DNA of 64,000 nt. Origin: Pseudomonas oryzihabitans (lineage in GTDB: Bacteria; Pseudomonadota; Gammaproteobacteria; Pseudomonadales; Pseudomonadaceae). Location: the NCBI RefSeq assembly GCF_014522265.1, contig NZ_CP017024.1:717501-781500 (forward strand), written 5' to 3'. Positions 37,582 through 47,318 of the stretch are shown here, one piece after another. Within the stretch, counting starts at the first letter, position 1. Every line of letters starts with the position of its first letter. The notes beneath the pieces were generated by a model that saw only the letters and a program-made list of their open reading frames with translations, was not told the DNA's origin and did no database searches. Position numbers and translations under genes: made by a program.

Positions 37582-37601
37582 GGGCCACTTTTGAGTGGGT
37601 C

Positions 37602-37857
37602 CACCCTCACCCCAGCCCTCTCCCGGAGGGAGAGGGGGCGGTTGGAATGCCCTGGGTGGATAAGGGTGCAGCCTTCCACGAATGGAGGCAGGCTTGCCCA
37701 GTGGAAAACACTGCGCGGTTTTCCACGCTACCGTGACGCGGCCAAGGTGCACGAGCCACAACCCCGCACCCGACTTAATCGCCCCCTCTCCCTCCGGGAG
37801 AGGGTTGGGGTGAGGGCGCTCCAGCACAGAGGCTTCGCCGCGCTCAACCCAACCTAC
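37602..37857. repeat. extragenic palindrome cluster
   Basis: Contains two CCCCCTCTCCC / GGGAGAGGG elements (37602-37641 and 37781-37817) in opposite order, one GTGGAAAAC..GTTTTCCAC palindrome (37701-37732), and one GGCTTCGCCGCGCTCAACCC element (37831-37857) that overlaps the stop of the PrpF-like gene by a few bases. It lies between two convergent genes. No coding content. Confidence 0.75.
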
Positions 37858-39005
37858 CGGATCTCCGTCGGTACCCGCACCCAGCCTTCCATCAGGCGGC
37901 GGGCGCTGCGGCTCATGCTGGCCTTTTCCACCTGCCAGATACCAGCGACCTCGCGGGCCTGGGCGCCGACCGCCACGGTGCCGGCGGTGTGCGCTATCCG
38001 TACCTGGCGACCGCCCAGGTCGCCGGTCAGGGCATGAACCAGGGTCCCGGGTAGCGCCGCGGCCACCGCCACGGCGACCGCGCCGGTACCGGGGATGGCG
38101 TGATGCAGACTGCCCATGGAGATCATCCGCGCGATGACATCGAGTTCCTCGGCCTGCACCTGCTTGCCCCCGGCCACCCGGTAGGTCTGGGGCGCGGCGA
38201 CCAGGCACAGCTTGGGCGTATGCGGGCGTTCCGCCGTCGCCTGGGCAGCCGTGGCGGCCAGGCCCATGGCGACCGCGCCCGCAGCGCGCAGGGCTTCCAG
38301 GCGCGCCAGCAGCGCCGCATCGCCGTTGATCTGCGCCTGGGTCTCGGTGCCGCTGAGACCCAGGGTCTCCGCCCGCACGAAAATGGTGGGATTGCCGGCA
38401 TTGAGCAGGGTCACCGGCAGTCGGCCCAGCTCCGGAACATAGAGTTCGTCAACGGCTCGCCCGGTGGGCAGCACGCTGCCATCGGTACCGGTGGGATCGA
38501 GAAAATCGAGCACCACCTCGGCCGCCGGAAAGGCCACGCCGTCGAAGCGAAAATCGCCTTCTTCCTGCACCTCGCCATTGGCCATGGGGACATGGGCGAG
38601 AATGCGCTTGCCGAGATTGGCCTGCCAGATGCGTACCCTGGCCATGCCCTCGCGCGGCGCCTCGACCAGCCCCTCGCTGATGGCGAAGGGCCCGACGGCG
38701 GCGCTGAGATTGCCGCAGTTGCCCGACCAGTCGATCACCGGGGCCTCGATGGCCGGGGCGCCGAACAGGTAGTCGACGTCACAGTCCGGGCGGCTGGAGG
38801 GCGCGATCACCACCACCTTGCTGGTGCTGGAGGTGGCGCCGCCCATGCCGTCGATCTGCTTGCCGTAGGGATCGGGGCTGCCGATCACCCGCAGCAGCAG
38901 CGCATCGCGCGCCGGACCGGCCGGCGGCAGGTCGCGGGCATGGAAGAACACGCCCTTGCTGGAACCGCCGCGCATGTAGACGGCGGGAATACGCAGTTGC
39001 GGCAT
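37854..39005 (-). CDS. PrpF family protein (aconitate isomerase / tautomerase type)
   Basis: A 383-residue cytoplasmic protein of the diaminopimelate-epimerase-fold PrpF family. It starts RIPAVYMRGGSSKGVFF, a family hallmark, with DGMGGATSSTSKVVVI (Lys in the catalytic position) and DWSGNCGNLSAAVG (catalytic Cys). Known members isomerise 2-methylaconitate or tautomerise 4-oxalomesaconate. The prpB, prpC and acnD genes are absent, so methylcitrate-cycle function is not supported by context; a tautomerase of aromatic-acid breakdown is possible. It follows the dienelactone hydrolase by 21 bases, probably as one operon. Confidence 0.85.
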   Translation of the reverse strand: MPQLRIPAVYMRGGSSKGVFFHARDLPPAGPARDALLLRVIGSPDPYGKQIDGMGGATSSTSKVVVIAPSSRPDCDVDYLFGAPAIEAPVIDWSGNCGNLSAAVGPFAISEGLVEAPREGMARVRIWQANLGKRILAHVPMANGEVQEEGDFRFDGVAFPAAEVVLDFLDPTGTDGSVLPTGRAVDELYVPELGRLPVTLLNAGNPTIFVRAETLGLSGTETQAQINGDAALLARLEALRAAGAVAMGLAATAAQATAERPHTPKLCLVAAPQTYRVAGGKQVQAEELDVIARMISMGSLHHAIPGTGAVAVAVAAALPGTLVHALTGDLGGRQVRIAHTAGTVAVGAQAREVAGIWQVEKASMSRSARRLMEGWVRVPTEIR

Positions 39006-39026
39006 CTAAGGTCTCCGTCGGGGTGC

Positions 39027-39917
39027 CTAGGCGAGATAGCGCCCGAACCAGCCCAGGGTACGGTCCCAGGCCAGGCGCGCGGCGGCTTCGTCGTAGCGCG
39101 GGGTGGAATCGTTGTGGAAACCATGGTTGGTGCCGGCATAGCGATGCACCTCATAGGTCTTGCCAGCCGCCTTGAGCGCCGCTTCGTAGGCGGCAGCGCC
39201 CTCGTTGATGCGCGGATCGTTCTCGGCGTAATGGATCAGCAGCGGCGCCTTGATCGCGGCCACCTCCTCGGCGCGCGGCTGGCGACCATAGAAGGGCACG
39301 GCCGCAGCCAGTTCGGGATAGGCCACGGCGGCCGCATTGGCCACCCCGCCGCCGTAGCAGAAACCGGTGATGCCGACCTTGCCGGTGCTGAATTCGTGGC
39401 CCATCAGGGTTTCCACGGCGGCGAAGAAGTCGTTCATCAGTTTCTCGGGATCGACCTGCTGCTGCAGTTCGCGGCCCTTGTCGTCGTTGCCGGGATAGCC
39501 GCCCATGGAGGTGAGGCCGTCCGGCGCCAGGGCCAGATAGCCGGCCTTGGCCAGGCGTCGGGCGACGTCTTCGATATAGGGATTGAGGCCGCGATTCTCG
39601 TGGACCACAACCACCGCTGGCACCTTGCCGCTGGCCTTGGCCGGGCGCACCAGATAACCGCGGACCCGACCATGCCCCTTGGGCGAGGGATAGTAGACGT
39701 ATTCGGCGACGATATCCGGATCGGTGAACTCGACCTGGGTGGCCAGGGCATAGTTGGGCGTCAGGGCCGCCAGCACTCCGGTGGCCGACAGCCCCAGCAC
39801 CGCGGCGCAGGCGCCGGCACGGTCGAGGAAGTCGCGACGGCTGATGCGACCGTGCACATAGAAGTCGTAGAGTTCGAGCAGTTCGGGCGAGAAATCCTTG
39901 GCGGTGAGGCGGGTCAT
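39027..39917 (-). CDS. dienelactone hydrolase family protein with Tat-like signal
   Basis: A 296-residue protein. The N-terminus has a twin-arginine motif (SRRDFLDRAG) before a hydrophobic stretch (AVLGLSATGVLAAL), so export by Tat is likely. The hydrolase domain has VVVVHENRGLNPYIEDVARRLA, nucleophile elbow GFCYGGG with Cys, and a late Asp in HYAENDPRI and His in GTNHGFHN: the Cys-Asp-His triad of dienelactone hydrolases. Similar to E. coli YghX. Dienelactone hydrolysis itself is not proven. First gene of the pair with the PrpF-like gene. Confidence 0.87.
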   Translation of the reverse strand: MTRLTAKDFSPELLELYDFYVHGRISRRDFLDRAGACAAVLGLSATGVLAALTPNYALATQVEFTDPDIVAEYVYYPSPKGHGRVRGYLVRPAKASGKVPAVVVVHENRGLNPYIEDVARRLAKAGYLALAPDGLTSMGGYPGNDDKGRELQQQVDPEKLMNDFFAAVETLMGHEFSTGKVGITGFCYGGGVANAAAVAYPELAAAVPFYGRQPRAEEVAAIKAPLLIHYAENDPRINEGAAAYEAALKAAGKTYEVHRYAGTNHGFHNDSTPRYDEAAARLAWDRTLGWFGRYLA

Positions 39918-40021
39918 CGCGGCGCTCCTCTGGCGGGAAACAAGGCATCCGGCCCGATTGGCCAGGCGCCCTGGGGGCTCCCGAGTGTGCCGCGAATCAT
40001 CTGACTATGCCACTGCCCGTC

Positions 40022-43000
40022 TTAGCTGGAGACCTGCAATGCATGCAGCACGGCGATCAGCGCCTCGAAGCTGACCGGCTTGTTCAGATGCCGGTTGAAG
40101 CCCGCCGCCCGCGCCTTGTCGACGTCCAGCCGGGTGCCATAGCCGGACAGCGCCACCGCCGGGGTGCCGACGTTGCGATCGCCCGCCCGCACCTGGCGCA
40201 GGAATTCGTGGCCGTCCATCTCCGGCATGCCGATGTCGGAAAGGATGATGTCGAAATCCTGCGTCTGGGCCAGCAGCAGGCCCTGCCGGGAATCGGTGGC
40301 GGTAGTGACCCGCACGCCCTCCTCCTCCAGCAGCAGCTGCAGGGTCTCGACGATGTCGGGAGAGTCGTCCACCAGCAGGACCCGCAATCCGGCGATGGAT
40401 TGGTCATCCGCGCGCGCCTCCGGCGCAAGCCGCCGCTCGTCCTCGCACAGGGGCAGCCAGACGCTGAAGCGCGCGCCCTGGTCGAGTCCGGCGGAATGGG
40501 CTTCGATGCGCCCGCCGTGGGCTTCCACCAGTTGTTTGACCAGTGCCAGGCCGATCCCAAGGCCGTGCTGGGCGCGGGCGGTGTACTTCATTTCCGCCTG
40601 GCCGAACATCTCGAACACCCGCGGCAGGAAGTCCGGCTCTATACCCTGGCCGGTATCGGTGACGTCCAGCCGGGCTTCAACGCCTTCGATCCCCAGGGCG
40701 ATCTCCACCCGCCCACCGGCCGGGGTGAATTTGACGGCATTGTTGAGCAGATTCCAGACGATCTGGCCGACACGGGTCGCGTCCGCCTGCACAAACAGCG
40801 GCGCTTTCGGTAGCTGCAGGCTGCTGACCTCGACCTCACCCGCCAGCGGCCGGATCACCTCGACGATCTCGCGCAGCTGCTGCACCAGATCCAGGCTCTG
40901 GCGCTCCAGCTTGAGCTTGCCGGTACGGATACGCGACAGGTCGAGCAGGTCGTCGATGATCTGCGCCTGGCTGCGCACGGCGCGCTGGATGGCCTCGGTG
41001 GCACGCCGCGCCAGGGGCACGTCGCGCAGCACCGGCGAACGGGTCAGCAGCTCGCTGTTGAGCTGGATGAGATTGAGCGGGTGCTTGAGTTCGTGGGACA
41101 TCACCGCGAAGAACTCGTCCTTGAGCTGCACCAGGGCGCGCTGCTGTGCCTGCTGATTGGCATTCTCGCTGGCACGGACGTGATCGGCGGTGGCGTCCCG
41201 GGCGATCTTGGCATAGCCGCGACCGCCCGAGGCATTGCTCATGCGACTGAGTACCCCGGTGCAATAGAGGCGGCTGCCATCCTTGCGCCTGAGCCAGCGT
41301 TCATCCTGAGCGGCGCCCTGCTCGTCGGCCTGGCGCAGCTCCGCTTCCGGAACCTGGGTGGCCAGGTCTTCCGGCGTGAAGATCAGGCCCATGGGCTGCC
41401 CCAGCGCCTCGCGTTCGCTATAGCCGAACAGCCGGGTGGCGCCCCCGTTCCAGCTGTTGATGATGCCGCCGGCATCCAGGGTGACGATGGCATAGTCATG
41501 GATGTTCTGCGCCATGAGGCGCATGTTTTCCTCGCCATCGCGGGCACGATCCTGAGCCTTGCGCCGCTCGGTGATGTCGATGAAGGTCAGCACCGCACCT
41601 TCGATGCGGTCCTCCGCGGTACGGTAGGGCAGCAACCGGGCCAGGTACCAGCGGTCATCGTGGCTGCGAACCTCCCGCTCGATCTGGCCGAGGGACTCGA
41701 AGACCTGATTGGCATCGGTGGCCAGCTCCGGATAGTCCAGGCGATGGGTGATGTCGAGCAGCGAGCGGCCGGTATCGCTGACGATGATGTTGAAGATGCT
41801 GGCGGCGCGCGGCGTGAATCGCTTGATGCGCATGCCCCGGTCGACGAACACCGTGGCGATGTCGGTGGAGGTGATGAGGTTCTGCAGATCGTCGTTGATC
41901 TTGCCGGTTTCCTCGATCTTGGACTTGAGCTCGTAGTTGACGGTGATCAGCTCTTCGTTGATCGACTGCAACTCTTCCTTGCTGGTCTCCAGCTCCTCGG
42001 TGGCCGAGCGCAATTCCTCGTTGATCGCCTGCAGCTCTTCGTTGGAGGCCTTGAGCTCCTCGGTGGAGGTCTCGGACTGCTCGATGGTCAGCTGCAGCTG
42101 CTCCTTGGTGCGCTGCAACTCGGCTTCCAGCTGGGTGAGGACGCTGTCCTTGGCTTCGACGTGATCGCTGACGGAATCGGCGCTCATGACATCTTCGACT
42201 TCATCGAAGAGCACCAGCAGGTAGTCGGTGTTGGTGTCGCTGTCGCGGAACGGCCGCACCACCATGTTGATGTAGTAGCTGCGGTCGTCGCGCTGGATAT
42301 GCACGCGTCGCGCCTCGACGCTCTTGTTGCTCTGCAGCGCCTGAAACAGGGCGGTACGCAGCTCCAGGCGCAACTCCTCCAGCACCAGCGCCGGCAGGCT
42401 GTAGCTGGGCTCGCCGCCGACGTACCTCAGGAAGCGCCCGGCCCGCTCGGAGAGGTGCACGATGTTGGATTCGCGATCAACGATGATGCTTGGCGGGGCA
42501 TATTGCTCCAGCACCCGCTGATGCACCTCGGCAAAGGACACCTTGTTGCGCCGACCGACCTGGTGCGGTGGCAGGCGCACGCTGTGCACACCCGGATTGA
42601 GATTGAGCAGCGGCGTGGGACGCACCACGCTGGTCGTGTGCTTGGCCCGATAGATGCGGTTCTTCTTGTCGACCGTGGCGAACAGGCTGCTCTGCACATC
42701 GGCCGACTCGGAACTGCCGAGAAACAGGTAGCCACCCGGCTTGAGGGCGAAATGGAAGGTGTGCAGGATCTCGGCCTGCACCTCGCGATCCAGATAGATC
42801 AGCAGATTGCGGCAGCTAATGAGATCGAGCCGGGAAAACGGCGGATCGCTGAGCAGGTTGTGCTGGGCGAACAGCACCTTCTCGCGCAGCTCCTTTTTCA
42901 CCCGGTACTGATTCTGCTCCCTGAGCAGGTGCTGGCGCAGCCGGGCGGGGGCGACGTCGGTGACGATGGAACCGGGATAGACGCCATAGCGCGCCATCGC

Positions 43001-44137
43001 CAGGGCGTGCTCGTCGAGATCGGTGGCAAAGACCTGCAGGCGCGCGTCCGACTGGCGCAACTCGGCCTGCTCGGTCAGCAGCATGGCCAGCGAATAGGCC
43101 TCCTCACCGCTGGAGCAGGCGGCGCTCCACACCCGCAGCTCCTGATCCTCCCCGGCCGGCAGGTGCTCGAATAATTCCGGAATGACGTCGCGTTCCAGGG
43201 CCTCGAAGGCCTCGCGGTCGCGGAAGAAATTGGTCACGCCGATGAGCATGTCCTTGAGCAGCGCCGGTGTCTCTTCCGGATGATCATGGAGAAAACCGGC
43301 ATAGGCCGGCATGTCGGCGATGGCGTTCACCTGCATGCGCCGCTCCACCCGGCGCAATACCGTGGCGGTCTTGTATTGCTTGAAGTTGTGCCCGGTACGG
43401 GTGCGCAGCAGGGTGAGGATGTCGCGCAGCGCCAGTTGCATGGCCTTGCTCGACGGACCTGGAATCCGGGCTTCGAGATCGAGCTGGTGCAACTCGCCCT
43501 GGCTCAGGGTACTGAGGGTGGCGGCCAGCTCCAGCAGCTTTTGCGGCATCTCCACCACCGGCAGGACGAAGTCCACCACGCCGGCGGTGATGGCGCTCTT
43601 GGGCATGGAATCGAATTCGGCATCTTCCGGCGCCTGGGCGAGGGTCACCCCGCCCTGCTCCTTGATACGCCCCAGGCCCACCGAGCCATCGGCACCATTG
43701 CCAGACAGGACGATGGCGACGGCATGGGTCTTGTGCACGTCGGCCAGGGCGCGAAAGAATAGGTCTACGGCGACATGATCGCCCTGGGGACGCTCCGCCG
43801 GAGCCAGTCGCAGGTAACCGTCGTTCATGGTCAGATCGGAGCCGGGCGGGATCACATAGACGTGCTCGGCCTGGATGGGCACCGGCTGGGTGACCTGCTG
43901 CACCGGCAAGCGGGTCACCCGCTGCAGGATCTCGTCGAGATGACTCTGGTGCTCCCGCGACAGGTGCATCACCACCACGAAGGCCATGCCGCAATCGGCC
44001 GGCAGGGCTTCGAAGAAATGCAGCAGCGCCTGGATACCCCCGGCAGAGGCCCCAATCCCCACCACCGGAAACGGCAGGTCGCTGGGGGTCAGGTTCCTGG
44101 AGTTGTTGGGTCGGGCCACATCCGCCTGGTCGCTCAT
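40022..44137 (-). CDS. CheB-CheR-PAS hybrid histidine kinase fusion
   Basis: A 1371-residue cytoplasmic signalling protein. Order: CheB methylesterase without its usual receiver (about 22-205; GIGASAGG with Ser31, VVMHLSREHQSHL, GNGADGSVG), CheR methyltransferase (about 225-490; YKTATVLRRVERRM, ACSSGEEAYSLAM, FSRLDLISCRNLLIYL), a PAS-like region, a long coiled coil of EELxxxNEEL heptads (about 650-735), PAS domains, HisKA (MSHELKHPLNLIQ), HATPase, and a C-terminal receiver (FDIILSDIGMPEMDG). Such CheBR fusions control methylation-linked, non-flagellar responses. No receptor or cheA gene adjoins it. Confidence 0.93.
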   Translation of the reverse strand: MSDQADVARPNNSRNLTPSDLPFPVVGIGASAGGIQALLHFFEALPADCGMAFVVVMHLSREHQSHLDEILQRVTRLPVQQVTQPVPIQAEHVYVIPPGSDLTMNDGYLRLAPAERPQGDHVAVDLFFRALADVHKTHAVAIVLSGNGADGSVGLGRIKEQGGVTLAQAPEDAEFDSMPKSAITAGVVDFVLPVVEMPQKLLELAATLSTLSQGELHQLDLEARIPGPSSKAMQLALRDILTLLRTRTGHNFKQYKTATVLRRVERRMQVNAIADMPAYAGFLHDHPEETPALLKDMLIGVTNFFRDREAFEALERDVIPELFEHLPAGEDQELRVWSAACSSGEEAYSLAMLLTEQAELRQSDARLQVFATDLDEHALAMARYGVYPGSIVTDVAPARLRQHLLREQNQYRVKKELREKVLFAQHNLLSDPPFSRLDLISCRNLLIYLDREVQAEILHTFHFALKPGGYLFLGSSESADVQSSLFATVDKKNRIYRAKHTTSVVRPTPLLNLNPGVHSVRLPPHQVGRRNKVSFAEVHQRVLEQYAPPSIIVDRESNIVHLSERAGRFLRYVGGEPSYSLPALVLEELRLELRTALFQALQSNKSVEARRVHIQRDDRSYYINMVVRPFRDSDTNTDYLLVLFDEVEDVMSADSVSDHVEAKDSVLTQLEAELQRTKEQLQLTIEQSETSTEELKASNEELQAINEELRSATEELETSKEELQSINEELITVNYELKSKIEETGKINDDLQNLITSTDIATVFVDRGMRIKRFTPRAASIFNIIVSDTGRSLLDITHRLDYPELATDANQVFESLGQIEREVRSHDDRWYLARLLPYRTAEDRIEGAVLTFIDITERRKAQDRARDGEENMRLMAQNIHDYAIVTLDAGGIINSWNGGATRLFGYSEREALGQPMGLIFTPEDLATQVPEAELRQADEQGAAQDERWLRRKDGSRLYCTGVLSRMSNASGGRGYAKIARDATADHVRASENANQQAQQRALVQLKDEFFAVMSHELKHPLNLIQLNSELLTRSPVLRDVPLARRATEAIQRAVRSQAQIIDDLLDLSRIRTGKLKLERQSLDLVQQLREIVEVIRPLAGEVEVSSLQLPKAPLFVQADATRVGQIVWNLLNNAVKFTPAGGRVEIALGIEGVEARLDVTDTGQGIEPDFLPRVFEMFGQAEMKYTARAQHGLGIGLALVKQLVEAHGGRIEAHSAGLDQGARFSVWLPLCEDERRLAPEARADDQSIAGLRVLLVDDSPDIVETLQLLLEEEGVRVTTATDSRQGLLLAQTQDFDIILSDIGMPEMDGHEFLRQVRAGDRNVGTPAVALSGYGTRLDVDKARAAGFNRHLNKPVSFEALIAVLHALQVSS

Positions 44138-44412
44138 CTATCCGCCGTCTGCACATCCACAAGAAATCGTGATCGCCGCGTCCGCACCGATCCTGGCACG
44201 CCACCTATCCTTCCCACGGAAAAGACCTGTCGCCGGCCGGAGTATAACGAGCCCAGGCCGGGAGAGCGGGCATCATCCAGCAGTGAGACTGACCGGCGGC
44301 CGCACCGCCTAACTGAGACTGGCGCGTGCAGGGCAAGTGCGAGCGCAACGCGGGAAAGCCTGGGTGAGACGGTCTTATGGAGGATTCGCAGCGCTTGTCC
44401 TCGCCGCCGAGC

Positions 44413-44752
44413 CGCGTGGACGAGGCCTTGCCGTCATCCACCCTACCCTGGACCCACCACCCTGCGTCGAACCCGCCATTCGCACCGTGCCGCCCCCTCT
44501 CCCGCCTGCGGGAGAGGGTTGGGGTGAGAATGTTCCAGCCTGAGCGATTGGCCACTCCGGGAAGCCCGCGTGGATGAGGCCTTGCCGTCATCCACCCTAC
44601 CCTGGACCCGCCACCCTGCGGAGAAACCGCCATCCGCACCGTGCCGCCCCCTCTCCCGCCTGCGGGAGAGGGTTGGGGTGAGGGTGTTCCAGGCTGAGCG
44701 CTTGGCCACGCCGGGAAGCTCGCGTGGATGAGGCCAGGCCGTCATCCACCCT
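44413..44752. repeat. tandem 154-bp repeat, two full copies and a third partial
   Basis: Copies at 44413-44566 and 44567-44720 have the same length with no gaps and about 12 mismatches; a third begins at 44721 and fades after about 32 bases. Each unit holds CGCGTGGA.GAGGC..GTCATCCACCC, a GCCCCCTCTCCCGCC / GGGAGAGGG palindrome and a TTCCAG.CTGAGCG.TTGGCCAC end. The unit sits between the CheB-CheR gene and polB. The 44138-44412 part upstream holds promoter-like sequence and no gene. Confidence 0.85.
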
Positions 44753-44776
44753 AAACCGCTCCCACTCCAGACCGCG

Positions 44777-47130
44777 CTAGAACAACCCCATCTGCCGATC
44801 CAGCAACCGATCGAAGCGGTCGCCGACGAAGGGCAGGATGGCGTCGGCCACCGGCGCCAGCTGGCGCTGCACATAGTGGTCGTAGTCCGGCGGCGCATGG
44901 GGCAGCTCGACCGGTTCGGCGCCCGCGGTGGTGATCAGGTAGCTGATCCAGCCGCCGCGGCGAAAGCGGCTGCGGCGTCCCAGGCGGGCGTTTTCCGCCT
45001 CCAGCAGCCGCGCCGCGCGGACCTGCGGCGAGAGGTTGCTCTGGTACTCCTCCAGCGGCCGGCGCAGGCGCTTGCGATAGACCAGCAGGTCTTCGAAGTC
45101 GCCGGCGCGGGTCTGGGCGACGAAGTCACGCACATAGTCCTCGTGGGGCTCGCCGGTGAAGATGCGCAGATACAGCTCGCGCTGGAAGCGCTGGGCCAGC
45201 GGCGACCAGTCGCTGCGCACCGTCTCCAGGCCCTTGAACACCAGTTCCGGCTGACCCTCGGCACCCGGTCGCAGCCCGGCGTATCTTTTCTTGCTGCCCT
45301 CCTCCGCGCCGCGGATGGTGGGCATGAGAAAGCGGCTGAAGTGGGTCTCGTACTGCAGCTCCAGGTGGCTTTCCAGTCCCAGCTCGGTCTGCAGCTGCGC
45401 GCGCCAGTGGGCATTGACCGCCGCCACCAGGTCGCGACCGATGCGCTCGGCCTCGGCTTCGGCATGGGCAGCCCCGAGCCAGACGAAGGTGGAGTCGGTG
45501 TCGCCATAGATCACCCGATGACCACGCGCCTCGATCAGCTCGCGGGTCTGGTGCATCACGGCGTGGCCGCGCAGGGTGATGGACGAGGCCAGGCGGTGAT
45601 CGAAGAAGCGGCAGTGCGGGGTGCCCAGCACGCCATAGAAGCTGTTCATGATGATCTTCAGCGCCTGGGCCAGGGGTGCGTTGCCGGCGCGCTTGGCGGC
45701 GTCGCGCCCCTCCCAGACCCGCGCCACCATCTCCGGCAGGCAGTGCCGGGTGCGATGGAAGCGCGCGCCGCGAAAGCCCGGTACCGTCTCGTCCTCGGGC
45801 AGCGCCAGGCCCTCCACCAGGCCCACCGGATCGATGAGAAAGGTGCGGATCAGCGAGGGATAGAGGCTTTTGTAGTCCAGCACCAGCACCGAGTCGTAGA
45901 GCCCGGGCCGGGAATCCATGACGAAGCCGCCGGGGCTGCCTTCGGGCGGCTGGGCGCCGAGATTGGGCGCGACGAAACCCTGGCGGTGCATCAGCGGCAG
46001 ATAGAGGTGGTAGAAGGCGGCGATGGAGGCGCCATGACGCTCCAGCGGCAGACCGGTGACACTGGCGCGCTCCAGCAGGAAGCGCAGCAGCCCGGTCTTG
46101 GCGAAGATCCGTGTGACCAGTTCGCAATCCACCAGGTTGTAGCGCGCCAGGGCGCTCTTCTCGCCGGCGAACATGCGGTTGATGGAGGCCATGCGGTCGT
46201 GGGGATTGTCGATGGCCTTGCCCTCGCCCAGCAGGCTGCGGCTGACATTCTCCAGGCTATAGGAGGGAAACACCCAGGTCGCCGACTTGAGCGCCTCCAC
46301 CCCGTCGATGATCGGCCGTCCGGCCAGCAGGGCGTGGAAGGGCCGGCCCTGGCCGCCGGGTTCGTAGCGATCGTCCTCGGCGGCGCCCCGGCCCAGGTGC
46401 AGCGGCACATCCAGTTTGCGCGCGTGCTCGTGAAGCACGCGGATGTCGAACTGCAGCACGCTCCAGCCGATGATGACGTCAGGATCATGGCGCGCCATCC
46501 AGGCGTTGAGGCGTTCGAGCAGAGTGGCGCGGTCGGCGACGTATTCCAGGTCGAAGTCCACCGCGGCGTCTTCGCCGGTGGGGGGCCGAGCATGTACACC
46601 TGGCGCTGGCCGCAGCCGTGCAGGCCGATGCTGTAGAGCTCGCCGCGCTCGCTGGTCTCGATGTCCAGCGACAGGGTGCGCAGCGTGGGGCGATAGTCGG
46701 GATCCGGCCGCAAGGGCGCGCCGTCGGCGGTGGGCAGCGTCACCGGCGCGGTGATGAAGCGCTCCATGAGGAAGCGATCCGCCGGGGCGATGTCCGTCTC
46801 GTAGACCTCGATGCCGGCGGCGGGGAGCCGCTGCTCCAGTTCGCGCAGGGTGCGATAGCGCGGCGCATAGAGCCCCAGGACGGGGCGCCGCTGGAAGTCC
46901 TGCAGCGCCAGCTCGCGGATCTCCACCCCGGCCGGCAGCAGGCGCTCGATGTCCGCCCGTCGCGCGGCCGGGGCGAAGGCCACCGCCTGCTGCCCCGGCA
47001 CTCGCAGCTGGTGCGGACCGCTGTCGGTGGCGAACCAGAACACCAGCTCCATCCCGGTGGAAGTCTCGCGCCAGAGGCGTGTCAGCAAGAAACCCTGGAC
47101 GGCGGCCAAAGCAATGGCGCTCCTCGACAT
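44777..47130 (-). pseudogene. polB: DNA polymerase II, frameshifted
   Basis: Full-length family B polymerase related to E. coli PolB (783 residues), but split between two frames. From the ATG at 47130 ([20 protein letters not shown]) one frame holds the N-terminal domain and exonuclease motif I ([20 protein letters not shown]) to QVYMLGPP. At a G6 run (46580-46585 on the plus strand, C6 in the gene) the homologous sequence moves to the frame one base back: [17 protein letters not shown], then palm motifs DYKSLYPSLIRTF and YGDTDSTFVW, ending QMGLF. One extra C repairs it. The run also makes C_CCC_CCA, a possible -1 slippery site. As written, the 379-residue product lacks polymerase activity. 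Confidence 0.88.
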
Positions 47131-47318
47131 GGATGAAGGGCCCATTCTCGCAAGGCCAGCCGATACCGGCGACCTCGACGTGCCAGATGGTCCGCTCGTC
47201 GCCCCCGCCGAACGGCCTGTGTCCTGTGGCGATGATCTTGCATCGAATGCCCACACCCGTCGTAGAGCCGACTTGTCGGCTTTTGGGCGCACCCTTGGTT
47301 ATAGCTGTCAGGCCGTGT

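Noticed and set aside
34153-38208. 1351-codon open frame antisense to the hybrid kinase
   Set aside because: Complement of a well-supported kinase; no domain seen in the translated product.
44138-44776. Non-coding RNA gene in the gap before polB
   Set aside because: The stretch is explained by the 154-bp tandem repeat; no promoter-terminator pair was seen.
47131-47318. LexA box controlling polB and the exonuclease
   Set aside because: No CTGT-N8-ACAG sequence found by eye between the divergent genes.
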